From assembly GCF_007859915.1 (NCBI RefSeq), contig NZ_SJPM01000005.1, forward strand, positions 186,001-250,000: a stretch of DNA of 64,000 nucleotides, read 5' to 3'. The notes below the pieces were generated by a model. The model was not told where the DNA came from. It did not search any database and saw only the letters and a list, made by a program, of their open reading frames with translations. The first letter of the stretch is position 1. Each line of letters starts with the position of its first letter. The DNA is from Neorhodopirellula pilleata (lineage in GTDB: Bacteria > Planctomycetota > Planctomycetia > Pirellulales > Pirellulaceae). Made by a program: the position numbers and the translations under genes. Below are positions 54,449 to 63,545 of the stretch, piece by piece.

Positions 54449-57030
54449 ACGCAGCCGAACTGAAACACGTTCCCCGTCGTCGGATCGTTCGCACGTACTT
54501 GGCATTTGCCTCGCTGCTTTTTTGCATGTCGACGAACTTGGTTGCTGAAAACACACCCGCCGACAAGGGTCCCTCAACCGTGGACGCCACGCTGCGGATC
54601 GACAACATCGGCGATGGTGCGGCCACCGAGCTTGTCGGAACAGACGCACGATTGCAACTGATCGTTTCGCGATCCGATGCCGGCGGACTGACCACCGACT
54701 GGACACGCCGAGTCAAATTCAACACGACTCCCGACGGTTTGGTTTCAATCGATTCCACCGGCTTGGTCACTCCACTTGCCGATGGAATCGTGACGGTGCA
54801 AGCGACCGCAGACAATGGTGTCACGGCAACTTCCAAGCTGACGGTGTCCGGCACCGGACGGGAACAACCGGTCAGCTTCGTCGGGCAAGTCGTTCCGATC
54901 TTTACCAAGTTGGGATGCAACGGCGGCGGATGTCACGGCAAGATCTCCGGACAAAACGGGTTTCGGCTGTCATTGCTCGGGTTCGAAGCGGAAGAAGATC
55001 ACAAACGCTTGATCGCGGAATCTCGCGCCCGACGCGTTTCCTTGGCTGCACCGGATCGAAGTCTGTTGCTGATGAAAACGATCAACGCGATGCCCCACGG
55101 TGGCGGAGCGAGGACCGATCGCGATTCACATGAATATCGTGTCATGCGTCGCTGGATCGCCCAAGGCATGAAGTTTGATCAAGGCGAAATCCGTTCGGTC
55201 AGTTCGATTCGATGCTTTCCGGAAGTCCGACGGATGGCGGCCGGTAGCGAGCAACAACTCGCCGTGATCGCGACTTATAGCGACGGCACCGTCGAAGACG
55301 TCACTCGCGCGGCCGTTTATGAATCCAACGATCTCCAGATGGCGGAAGTCGACGAGACGGGTCTCGTTCGGTGCGGGGAAATGGTCGGCGACGTCGCCGT
55401 CATGGCGCGGTACCAAGGGCATGTGAGCGTGTTCCTCGCTGAAGTCCCGCTGCATTCAGATCGACGATCGGCACCGGACATGCCGAACAAGCTGGTTTCG
55501 ATCCAAGGGGATGCGAATACGCCGCAAGCAACAAATGTGGTGGATCGTTTTGTTCAGAAGAAGCTTGATTCGCTTGGCATTCCCGCATCGCCGCCTTGCG
55601 ATGACGCGACGTTTGTGCGCCGCATCACACTCGATCTAACCGGCCGTCTCCCCACGCTCGAGGAAACCGATACGTTCCTTTCTAACGAGGCATCGGACAA
55701 ACGTGCCCGCAAGATCGACGAGCTCTTGACCAGTGATGATTACGCGTCCTTCTTTGCTCGAAAATGGAGCGTGATCCTACGCAATCGACGCGCCGGCGGT
55801 CCACTGCAAACCTCGAACATGTTGTTTCATCATTGGTTGAAGGAGTCGTTGCGTACCAACAAGCCTTACGACCAGTTTGTCGATGAGTTACTCACCGCCA
55901 GTGGCTCGTTATTTAGCAATCCCGCCACCGCGTGGTTGTCGCAGGTCACCGACCAAAACGAACGGGTCGAAGACATCAGCCAATTATTCTTGGGCCAGCG
56001 CATTCAATGCGCCCGTTGTCACCATCATCCTTACGAGAAATGGAGTCAGGAGGACTATGCCCGAATGTCGGCGTTCTTTTCAACGATCGCAAAAAAGACC
56101 GATGGCGTGGACGTGACGTTTGTCACCCGAATCGCAACCCCGTCGGCCAACCATCCCAAAACAGGTCAGTCGGTCGCACCTGCCGGGCTCGATTCCGAAC
56201 CGATTCAGCCCGACGTGGCGGCCGATCCTCGGCGGGCACTGAGTGAATGGGTGACGTCGCCGGACAACCCATTTTTTGCCAAAGCACTCGTCAACCGCTA
56301 TTGGAAACACTTCATGGGGCGTGGATTGGTCGAACCCGAAGACGATTTGCGGGTCACCAATCCGCCCTCGAATCCCGAATTGATGGATGCGATGGCGGCG
56401 GCATTGGTTGAGTCGAAGTACGATCTGAAATCGTTGATCCGCTTGATTTGCAATTCGGCGGCGTATTCCGCATCCTCCGATGCCGTGGCCGACAACTTGA
56501 TCGACCGCCGTAGTCATTCACGTTACTATCCCAAACGTTTGCAAGCCGAAACGTTATTGGATTCGATCGACTCCGTCACCGGCGCAACCACGACCTTCGC
56601 CGGAATGCCGACTGGAACGCGCGCGGTGGAATTGCCCGACACTGGGTTCGATTCGTATTTCTTGTCCGTGTTTGGACAGCCCGACTCAAAGACCGCCTGC
56701 GAGTGCGAGCGTTCGTCGGACGCGAATTTGGCCCAGAGCCTGCACCTGCTCAACTCGGAACAGATGCAAATGAAACTGACCCATGAGCAAGGCCGAGCCG
56801 CCATGCTTGCGTCCGACACTTCTCGACCGACCGAAGCCAAGATCGCCGAGCTTTACAAACTCGCTTTGAGTCGCAAGCCGACGGACACGGAACTCCAATC
56901 GACACTGAGTTACTTGGAATCGCCTGCGAATCAGGAATCACCTGATTCGAAAGAGCCTCATCCCCGAGAACGCTGGGAAGATTTGATCTGGGCGCTGGTC
57001 AATTCGAAAGAGTTCTTGTTTAACCACTGA
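54445..57030 (+). CDS. Secreted DUF1549/DUF1553 protein with cytochrome-like Cys motifs
   Basis: The protein has 861 residues, with an N-terminal hydrophobic segment (YLAFASLLFCMSTNLVAEN) that looks like a signal peptide. An Ig-like (BIG2-type) domain covers residues ~45-135 (VKFNTTPDGLVSIDSTG). It is followed by a C158-N-G-G-G-C163-H164 motif, a CX4CH variant of the heme site usual in these planctomycete proteins. A second Ig-like segment comes next. DUF1549 starts near residue 370 (VVDRFVQKKLDSLGIP, TLDLTGRLPT) and contains a canonical CXXCH (C522-A-R-C-H526). DUF1553 follows (NPFFAKALVNRYWKHFMGRGLVEPEDD). The family is extracytoplasmic and of unproven function, possibly in redox or polymer processing. 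It overlaps the preceding gene by 4 bp and the following gene by 1 bp (TGATG). Confidence 0.9.
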   Translation: MNAAELKHVPRRRIVRTYLAFASLLFCMSTNLVAENTPADKGPSTVDATLRIDNIGDGAATELVGTDARLQLIVSRSDAGGLTTDWTRRVKFNTTPDGLVSIDSTGLVTPLADGIVTVQATADNGVTATSKLTVSGTGREQPVSFVGQVVPIFTKLGCNGGGCHGKISGQNGFRLSLLGFEAEEDHKRLIAESRARRVSLAAPDRSLLLMKTINAMPHGGGARTDRDSHEYRVMRRWIAQGMKFDQGEIRSVSSIRCFPEVRRMAAGSEQQLAVIATYSDGTVEDVTRAAVYESNDLQMAEVDETGLVRCGEMVGDVAVMARYQGHVSVFLAEVPLHSDRRSAPDMPNKLVSIQGDANTPQATNVVDRFVQKKLDSLGIPASPPCDDATFVRRITLDLTGRLPTLEETDTFLSNEASDKRARKIDELLTSDDYASFFARKWSVILRNRRAGGPLQTSNMLFHHWLKESLRTNKPYDQFVDELLTASGSLFSNPATAWLSQVTDQNERVEDISQLFLGQRIQCARCHHHPYEKWSQEDYARMSAFFSTIAKKTDGVDVTFVTRIATPSANHPKTGQSVAPAGLDSEPIQPDVAADPRRALSEWVTSPDNPFFAKALVNRYWKHFMGRGLVEPEDDLRVTNPPSNPELMDAMAAALVESKYDLKSLIRLICNSAAYSASSDAVADNLIDRRSHSRYYPKRLQAETLLDSIDSVTGATTTFAGMPTGTRAVELPDTGFDSYFLSVFGQPDSKTACECERSSDANLAQSLHLLNSEQMQMKLTHEQGRAAMLASDTSRPTEAKIAELYKLALSRKPTDTELQSTLSYLESPANQESPDSKEPHPRERWEDLIWALVNSKEFLFNH

Positions 57031-59177
57031 TGTCCCACCGACCCAAGATTAATCGAGTCGAATCGCAACCCGAGCGATCGCGACACGTTCACGGCGTGCT
57101 CGTCGCGGCGCTGTCCCTGTTTTGGGGTGGCGGCGATGCGCTCGCGCAACTGCCTGTCATCGGACTGCGATCACTCTCCCAGTCGTTCTTTGCTCCAGGC
57201 GAAACTTACGAAGTCTCGATCGCCGAGGGCGCCAACACAGATGAGGTTCGCGAACTTCTAGTATCACATCCGGGGATCACCGCAACGTTGGTCAACGGCG
57301 AGCCCAGACCGTTCACCGGCAATGACATGTCACGTTACGGTAACTTTCGCGTTAGCATCGCGGCGGATGTTCCTGAAGGGCGATACGAAGCCAGCGCGGT
57401 CGGCCGTTTCGGAATCTCGAATCCACGGTCCATCGTCGTTCAAAATGCTGTTCGCATTGTTCCCACAGTGGGAAATACCGCGACGACTGCGACTTCCATC
57501 GAAGCCGGACCGATCTATTGTCGTCGCACTTCGCCTCAGCAACGGGATTACTATTCCTTCGTCGCGGTTCCCGGCAAGCAGTACGCGTTGCGTTTGATCG
57601 CACAAGCGGTGGATTCCCAACTGATCGGTGCGGTTTCAATTCTCGATGTCGCTGGGCGGACGCTCGACAGCGCGATTGGAAGCGATCATTCTGACTTGCA
57701 GATGACTTTAACGGCCACCGATAGTCGTCCGCTAACCATCGCGGTGCATGATGCGTTATACCGAGGCGGCGCAGCCTACCAATACGGCATCCAATTGGTC
57801 GAAGGTGATGCGACGCAGAATGCATTGCAAACCGAGGATCCTAAATCGGTCAGTGTTGAAAAGCGTGATCCCACTTGGGTCGAAGAATCCGGCTCGCCGA
57901 TTCCGCTTGAAGTTCCCGCCTTGGTCGAGGCGACTTTCGATTCTGCCGATGACGTTGATCAATACACGTGCCAACTTTTTAAGAATCAGCCGGTCCACAT
58001 CGAAATCGTTTCGGATCGGATGGGCGAGCCGACCGACGCCCGATTGATCATCGACCGATCGGTCGCCAATGCATCGGGGGTGCCAACGTGGCAGCGGATC
58101 GCGACTTTCGACGACGGTCCCAATCTTTCGGACTCCGTTGTTCGGCTTGGCACAGGCGACCCCATCACCACCTTTCAACCTCCCGAAGATGGTGAATATC
58201 GAATCACCGTCTTCGATTCGGACACAGGCCAATCACTCGGCAACCGTCAACGCTACCAACTCGCGATCGGTCCGCCCCGAAGTGATTGGCAGCTTCTGGC
58301 CTACCAAATCTACCCGCACAAAGACGCCAAGACCTCTCAGCCTTCGGGATCGCATTTGGCCCGAGCCGGTGCGACGACGATTCGAGTGTTTGTCAATCGC
58401 CATTCGATGTCGGGGCCGATCCGGGTCTCAATCCCCGAATTGCTTCCCGGGCTTTCGTGTCGTCCGGCTTGGATTGCGGGAAACCAAAACCGGACGGACT
58501 TGGTGATCACGGCATCGGATCAGGCCCCGACGCAATACGGCTCGATCAAGATTGTCGGCGAGGCATCCCGGGATGGGCAAAACGAATCCGGCACCGCACG
58601 TGTCGCGACGGTCGTCTGGCCACAAGACGGTTATCGCACCGCCGCGCTCACTCGATTAACCGATCAATTCATGATCGCGTCATCGGAATGGGATACCGAC
58701 CCGATCAGCATTCATGCCGGTGGCGACGAGACCGTCGTCGCGAAGAAGGGAACCAAGGTCACTGTACCCATCAAGGTGACGCGCCGCGAAGGCGGGGCCG
58801 ACGTCATCGTCTTGAGGGCTCAAGGATTGCCACCCGGTGTAGCCGCCGGTGACCTGACGATCGCCAAAGATAAATCAGAAGCCGAATGGACGATCGACGT
58901 TAAAAACGATGCCTTCGTCGGGACCTATACATTCTGGGGCCAAAGCGAAACGAAGGTCAAGTTTTCCGTCAATCCACAAGCACTGGTGCGCGAGACAGAG
59001 TACCGCGACGCCTTGAAAACCTTGCGCAGCAATCCAGAACGGTCCAATGATCATGCCCAGATTGACAAAGAAATTGCCGAGGCGGAAAAGCGAATTGAGG
59101 CAATCAAGAAACAAGTCGCTGCCAAAGATTTGACGGTCTACGTCGCATCACCACCGATCACGCTCGAAGTGCAGTGA
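57030..59177 (+). CDS. Secreted protein with PPC-like beta-sandwich domains
   Basis: The protein has 715 residues. The N-terminus has a hydrophobic stretch ending in A-L-A-Q (LVAALSLFWGGGDALAQ), a likely Sec signal with cleavage near residue 40. Two regions resemble bacterial pre-peptidase C-terminal (PPC) domains: residues ~150-255 (RDYYSFVAVPGKQYALRL, YQYGIQLVEG) and ~290-410 (DDVDQYTCQLFKNQPVHIEIV, DGEYRITVFD). The C-terminal ~60 residues are highly charged and probably coiled coil (EIAEAEKRIEAIKKQVAAK). No enzyme motif is visible. It starts in a TGATG overlap with the DUF1549/DUF1553 gene and is followed after 17 bp by the cytochrome-WD40 gene, so it belongs to the same operon. Similar PPC-like proteins accompany DUF1501/DUF1549 genes in other planctomycetes. 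Confidence 0.8.
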   Translation: MSHRPKINRVESQPERSRHVHGVLVAALSLFWGGGDALAQLPVIGLRSLSQSFFAPGETYEVSIAEGANTDEVRELLVSHPGITATLVNGEPRPFTGNDMSRYGNFRVSIAADVPEGRYEASAVGRFGISNPRSIVVQNAVRIVPTVGNTATTATSIEAGPIYCRRTSPQQRDYYSFVAVPGKQYALRLIAQAVDSQLIGAVSILDVAGRTLDSAIGSDHSDLQMTLTATDSRPLTIAVHDALYRGGAAYQYGIQLVEGDATQNALQTEDPKSVSVEKRDPTWVEESGSPIPLEVPALVEATFDSADDVDQYTCQLFKNQPVHIEIVSDRMGEPTDARLIIDRSVANASGVPTWQRIATFDDGPNLSDSVVRLGTGDPITTFQPPEDGEYRITVFDSDTGQSLGNRQRYQLAIGPPRSDWQLLAYQIYPHKDAKTSQPSGSHLARAGATTIRVFVNRHSMSGPIRVSIPELLPGLSCRPAWIAGNQNRTDLVITASDQAPTQYGSIKIVGEASRDGQNESGTARVATVVWPQDGYRTAALTRLTDQFMIASSEWDTDPISIHAGGDETVVAKKGTKVTVPIKVTRREGGADVIVLRAQGLPPGVAAGDLTIAKDKSEAEWTIDVKNDAFVGTYTFWGQSETKVKFSVNPQALVRETEYRDALKTLRSNPERSNDHAQIDKEIAEAEKRIEAIKKQVAAKDLTVYVASPPITLEVQ

Positions 59178-59194
59178 GCGAACGGTCGTAACGA

Positions 59195-61888
59195 ATGCAT
59201 TCACACGGGCTCCCATCATCCCTCCTTCCCACCCCGCCCAGCGCCATGATGCGTGAATTATCGCTAACGATCGGTTTGATGTTCTGCTGTTTTGGAACGA
59301 ACGCAGTAGCCGAGCAAACGAACGCAACCCAATCGATCAGCTATACCCGTGACATCTCGCCAATTTTGCAGCGTAATTGCGTCGCCTGCCACCGCACCAA
59401 ACAGGCCGAAGGTGGATTATCGCTCGAGACGCATCAAGCGATCGCGTCGGGTGGCGACAGCGGTTCGCTTGTGGTGGCCAATCATCCCGACGCCAGCTTG
59501 TTGTTCTTAAGAGCCACCGATGACGTCGAGCCGATGCCCCCGGACGACAACACGGTCGGTGCGAAGCGATTGACGCAGGAGGAACTCTCGCTGATTCGAA
59601 CTTGGATCTCCCAAGGTGCGAACCTCGACGGCATGTCGGTCGACGACACGATCGATTGGCAACCGATCCCAGAGTCGATCCGCAGCAGCTACGCGTTGGC
59701 GACCTCGCCGAACAATCGACATCTCGCCATTGGGCATGCCAATCGAGTCGAATTCGTCGACGCCGCATCGGGACAAGTCGAGACCGTGTTGGTTGACGAG
59801 AACCTGCCACAATCAGGGACCGCTGACCTGGACGTCGTCCAGGCAATCGCATTCTCACCCTCGGGCGACCGCATCGCCACGGGCGGCTTCCGAACCGTGC
59901 GGATTTGGAAACGGGAAAACACTCAACCCGCCGTTCCACCCGCGTTTCGCCGCAGTTGCGGTCCCACCGCCCTCAGTCCGGATCGTTCGTCCGTCGCGAT
60001 CGTCAATTCGATTGGTGACATCGAGGTCTGGGACATCGACGGACAAGGATCTCGCTACACGATCCCGAGCGTTGGCGTGGTGACCGACATCGATTGGTCA
60101 AGCGCGGAACGCATACTCGTTGGATATCAAAGTGGCGATATCAGCGTTCATGCGACGGCCGACGGAACGGCCACGAAACAACTGAGTTTGGACCATCCCG
60201 TCGTCACTGTCGTGCAAACCGGTCAGGACGACTTCATCGCTTCGCTCGGCACGGACGGTCGCGTTCGATTATTCAAAGGTGGTCAACCGCATCCTTCCCA
60301 AGCTTTGGCGTCCATCCAAGAGGTCACATCGATCGCGTTTTTGGCGGATGGGACTCTCGTTGTTGGCACGGCTTCAGGTGTTGCCAAGCTTGCGGATCTA
60401 AGATCGGATCGAATCTTACGCGATCTTACGCACGGGTCACGCATTGGTGCGTTGACATGCAACGGCACCTGCAAGGTAATCGCCACCGGCGGCATCGATG
60501 GGATTACAAAACTATGGAACGTTGACGACGGGAAGTTACTACAGACGCTCAGCGGCGACGCCGATTCACAGCAACGGATCGCTGCATTGGAACAAGACAT
60601 TCGACGCGAGCAATCCTGGATTCAAACGTTGGAAGGCAAAACCAAAGAGCTCAATCAGTTACTCGAGAAGGAAACGGCGGCGTTTGCCAAAGTAACCGAG
60701 GCTCACGAGAAGGCGACTAAGGAACTCGAGTCCGCCAAAACCGCCAAGGCCGCAGTGATCGAAAAGGGTGAGGATCCAGCCGGAATCGAGAAGGAGGTCG
60801 AAAAGAAAACGGCCGAAGCGACCCAACGGGAACAAGCCTGGAACACCGCCAAAAAGGCACTCGATCGAGTGTCGGAGAGTTTGCCGAAACATCACGACAA
60901 ACTTCGCAAGCTCAACAATCGCTTGGTCGACCTGAAGCATCGGCTCGCTATGCTGACCGATCACATAAGCCACCATTCCGCTGTTTCGTCAATCTCCTTT
61001 GCCGACGGCGACGCCGCCGTGTTCGTCGTTGATGTTGAAGGTCGCGTGAGAAGTTATCAGGTCGTCGACGGCAAGCCGCTCGACCGGCATTCGCTTCCAT
61101 CGGCAACCGAGTACGGCGACATCGGCACCACGTATTTTCTCGATGCGCATCGGATGGTGATTCATCACGACTCCGGACCACCTTCGATGATCGATCGGCG
61201 GCAACGTTGGGTGCTAGAGCGAACGATTGGTGGTCCCGGATCGGACTTGATATCCGACCGCGTTGCGTCGCTCGACTTTCGTGGCGATGGCCAATCAATC
61301 GCGATCGGCAGTGGCACGCCAAGTCGTCAAGGACAAGTCTTGATCGTCGCCACGTCAACGGGCGACGTTATGAGGCAATTCAACGATCTTCACAGCGATT
61401 CGGTTTTGTGTGTGCGTTTCTCTCCCGACGGTCGACGACTTGCGACGGCATCGGCTGACAAGACGATACGGCTGATCGATGTTTCATCCAAGGAGATCGT
61501 GGGAGCACTCGATGGGCACACTCACCATGTACTGTCGCTCGCTTGGAAAGAGGATGGTCGGACGATCGCCAGCGGAAGTGCCGACAGCACGATCAAGGTA
61601 TGGGACGCCGAGACCGGGCAACAAAGGCGCAGCATCAGCGGGTTCGGCGATGAAGTCACCGCAGTAGAATTTTTGGCCGACGGTTCGCGAGTGGCCAGTG
61701 CTTGCGCCGATGGTCGTGTACGTGTTCACGACACCAACAATGGCGGATCGATCGCAACGGCATCCGCCCCCAACGATTTTCTATTCACGATCGGCATCAG
61801 TGCCGACGCAAACTGCGTGTTCGCCACCGGGCAAACCGGCATTGTCCACCAGTGGCATACCGAAGGTCTCCAACCTGCGGGCCAATGA
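59195..61888 (+). CDS. Cytochrome c-like (PSCyt1) plus WD40 repeat protein
   Basis: The protein has 897 residues. An internal ATG at 59246 (MMRELSLTIGLMFCCFGTNAVA) would start directly at a signal peptide and may be the true start. Next comes a planctomycete cytochrome c-like domain (YTRDISPILQRNCVACHRTK, heme site C-V-A-C-H, with EPMPPDDN downstream as a possible Met ligand region). WD40 repeats fill residues ~180-455 and ~595-890 (VLCVRFSPDGRRLATASADKTIRLIDV, VLSLAWKEDGRTIASGSADSTIKVWD). They are separated by a Lys/Glu-rich coiled coil at ~460-585. This architecture, with a propeller split by a coiled coil, recurs in planctomycetes. The protein is probably an extracytoplasmic redox-linked scaffold; partner and substrate are unknown. 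Its stop codon overlaps the RAYT fragment start (ATGA at 61885-61888). Confidence 0.9.
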   Translation: MHSHGLPSSLLPTPPSAMMRELSLTIGLMFCCFGTNAVAEQTNATQSISYTRDISPILQRNCVACHRTKQAEGGLSLETHQAIASGGDSGSLVVANHPDASLLFLRATDDVEPMPPDDNTVGAKRLTQEELSLIRTWISQGANLDGMSVDDTIDWQPIPESIRSSYALATSPNNRHLAIGHANRVEFVDAASGQVETVLVDENLPQSGTADLDVVQAIAFSPSGDRIATGGFRTVRIWKRENTQPAVPPAFRRSCGPTALSPDRSSVAIVNSIGDIEVWDIDGQGSRYTIPSVGVVTDIDWSSAERILVGYQSGDISVHATADGTATKQLSLDHPVVTVVQTGQDDFIASLGTDGRVRLFKGGQPHPSQALASIQEVTSIAFLADGTLVVGTASGVAKLADLRSDRILRDLTHGSRIGALTCNGTCKVIATGGIDGITKLWNVDDGKLLQTLSGDADSQQRIAALEQDIRREQSWIQTLEGKTKELNQLLEKETAAFAKVTEAHEKATKELESAKTAKAAVIEKGEDPAGIEKEVEKKTAEATQREQAWNTAKKALDRVSESLPKHHDKLRKLNNRLVDLKHRLAMLTDHISHHSAVSSISFADGDAAVFVVDVEGRVRSYQVVDGKPLDRHSLPSATEYGDIGTTYFLDAHRMVIHHDSGPPSMIDRRQRWVLERTIGGPGSDLISDRVASLDFRGDGQSIAIGSGTPSRQGQVLIVATSTGDVMRQFNDLHSDSVLCVRFSPDGRRLATASADKTIRLIDVSSKEIVGALDGHTHHVLSLAWKEDGRTIASGSADSTIKVWDAETGQQRRSISGFGDEVTAVEFLADGSRVASACADGRVRVHDTNNGGSIATASAPNDFLFTIGISADANCVFATGQTGIVHQWHTEGLQPAGQ

Positions 61889-62442
61889 TAACCCGATTGA
61901 GGAACAAAGATGGCAATCATTATCATCTGGTTTTGCCGCCCTTGGTCGATGGTGAAATGAGTCGATTCATGGGTTGGGTGGGCGGAACTCATACGATGCG
62001 TTACCACGCCCATTACCACACCAGTGGGCTTGGGCACGTCTATCAACAGCGGTACAAGAGCTTCCCGATTCAAGATGATGACCACTTCTTCGTCGTTTGC
62101 CGCTACGTTGAACGCAATGCCTTGCGTGCTGGACTGGTCCAACGTGCCGAACACTGGCGGTGGGGCTCACTGTGGCGCTGGCTTCAGAGTCCAGAGCCGA
62201 ACCCCAAGTTGCTGTCACCCTGGCCACTTGCGAGATTGCCACGATGGGTACAACGAGTCAACGAACCTCTCAGCGAAAACGAACTCGATGCCGTTCGCTT
62301 ATCGGCCCAGCGTGGGCGTCCACTGGGCGACGACGGATGGGTCGAGACCATCGCAAGACGGCTCAACCTGGAGTCAACCATGCGTCCTCGTGGTCGCCAG
62401 AAGGTTCGAGTTCCGCAACCAAGCACCAACAAAGAGACCTGA
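61885..62442 (+). pseudogene. 5'-truncated REP-associated tyrosine transposase (RAYT, Y1/IS200-like)
   Basis: From ATG 61885 there are 185 residues. They start almost directly at the HUH motif (NHYHLVLPPLVDGEMSRFMGW) and continue with THTMRYHAHYHTSGLGHVYQQRYKSFPIQDDDHFFVVCRYVERNALRAGLV, typical of planctomycete RAYTs. The Tyr in C-R-Y-V-E-R-N is the probable catalytic residue. Intact relatives have about 60-70 residues before the HUH motif. Here the same frame runs back into the WD40 coding sequence without similarity, so the N-terminal strand of the catalytic fold is lost. RAYTs are linked to REP palindromes. The fragment is probably inactive, although the coupled ATGA start could still allow translation. 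Confidence 0.75.
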
Positions 62443-62474
62443 CCCATTTGGCTTCATCCAACGCCGTTCACCGT

Positions 62475-63545
62475 TCACCGTTCATTTGAATCTTTGTTAT
62501 AAGACGACCTGATGTTCATTCGCTGGTATTCAGTGACATGAGTTACGAAAGTTGTCCCGATCGCTAACCCAAGTCGTACTGGAACTGCATTACCAATGAG
62601 CCTCCCCATGACATTGAAAACAACCTTCTCTCCTCTCGGTAAAAAGCGATATGTCTTAGGAAACGTCTGAAGCATTGCGGCTTCGCGAAGTGTAATTGCG
62701 CGATCCTGTTCAGGATGTCCGAATCTTCCATTGCCATAACCGAAACATTGCGTTGTAATAGTTGGTGCTTGATCACCCCAACTCATTCGCCCATAAACAC
62801 TTGGGTATGTTTCGCCCGAATCTTCTCTGTGGCAATAGGCACGAAGAGATTTGGGCCAGTCGCGCCAAGTGCCGCCTGGCCGTGATGCGCGAATTCGCTT
62901 AAGGTTTATCGGGCTCAGCCTGCATGCATGGTGCATTGCGTCGTTCGGATCAGCCTCACCAGCCTCCAGTTTCGGAAGCTTTGAGATTGTTGCCTTCACT
63001 GTTGGGCAACGAATTGAGCGAGCTTTCCGCAGTTCGATTGCCCCTAATCGTGATGCAAGTAAAACCAGTCGCTTTCGTGTTTGGGGCACGGAGTGATCGC
63101 GACAATCAACTATTGAATACCAGATTGAGTATTCCTTAAGCACCGAAAGAAAATCTGAAAATACGCAATGCCGAGTCAGTTCCGCAACATTCTCCATTGT
63201 GACTAGCTCAGGATTTGTCTCAGCGACGATCCTCGCGAAATGGCGCACTAGCTCCCACTTGTCATCTGATTTGTTTTTTCGGCTGGATCTACTGTAAGTC
63301 GAAAACGGCTGACACGGTGCGCAGCCAGCCAGGAGCGAGATCTCGTCAGATCGCCAATGACTCTTAATGTCTTCGGCAGTCAATGTTGAAACGTCTTGAT
63401 TTACGAATACTGCCTCATTATTGGCTTCGTACGCGAATCTACATGACTCATCAATGTCGTAGCCAGCAACTACATTGATGCCTGCCTTTGCCAAGCCATG
63501 GGTTAGGCCACCGACACCGCAGAACAAGTCTACGCAAGATATCAC
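62475..63545 (-). CDS. DNA (cytosine-5-)-methyltransferase
   Basis: The protein has 356 residues, normal for a stand-alone type II C5 methyltransferase. Motif I is DLFCGVGGLTHG (SAM binding). Motif IV is G-C-A-P-C78-Q-P-F-S with the catalytic cysteine. Motif VI is M-E118-N-V, motif VIII is Q155-T-R-K-R, and motif X is G-N-A-V-P-V near the C-terminus. The target-recognition region (about 185-280) is not recognisable, so the specificity cannot be read. The start is GTG at 63545, immediately after the TAA of the upstream HEPN gene with no spacer. No restriction endonuclease gene lies downstream; the next gene is the convergent RAYT fragment. The DNA here looks AT-richer than the rest of the window, consistent with horizontal acquisition. 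Confidence 0.92.
   Translation of the reverse strand: MISCVDLFCGVGGLTHGLAKAGINVVAGYDIDESCRFAYEANNEAVFVNQDVSTLTAEDIKSHWRSDEISLLAGCAPCQPFSTYSRSSRKNKSDDKWELVRHFARIVAETNPELVTMENVAELTRHCVFSDFLSVLKEYSIWYSIVDCRDHSVPQTRKRLVLLASRLGAIELRKARSIRCPTVKATISKLPKLEAGEADPNDAMHHACRLSPINLKRIRASRPGGTWRDWPKSLRAYCHREDSGETYPSVYGRMSWGDQAPTITTQCFGYGNGRFGHPEQDRAITLREAAMLQTFPKTYRFLPRGEKVVFNVMGRLIGNAVPVRLGLAIGTTFVTHVTEYQRMNIRSSYNKDSNER

Noticed and set aside
62443..62474. Short CCGTTCA direct repeats between the RAYT fragment and methyltransferase
   Set aside because: There are only about three 7-bp units, too short to call an attachment site or element end.
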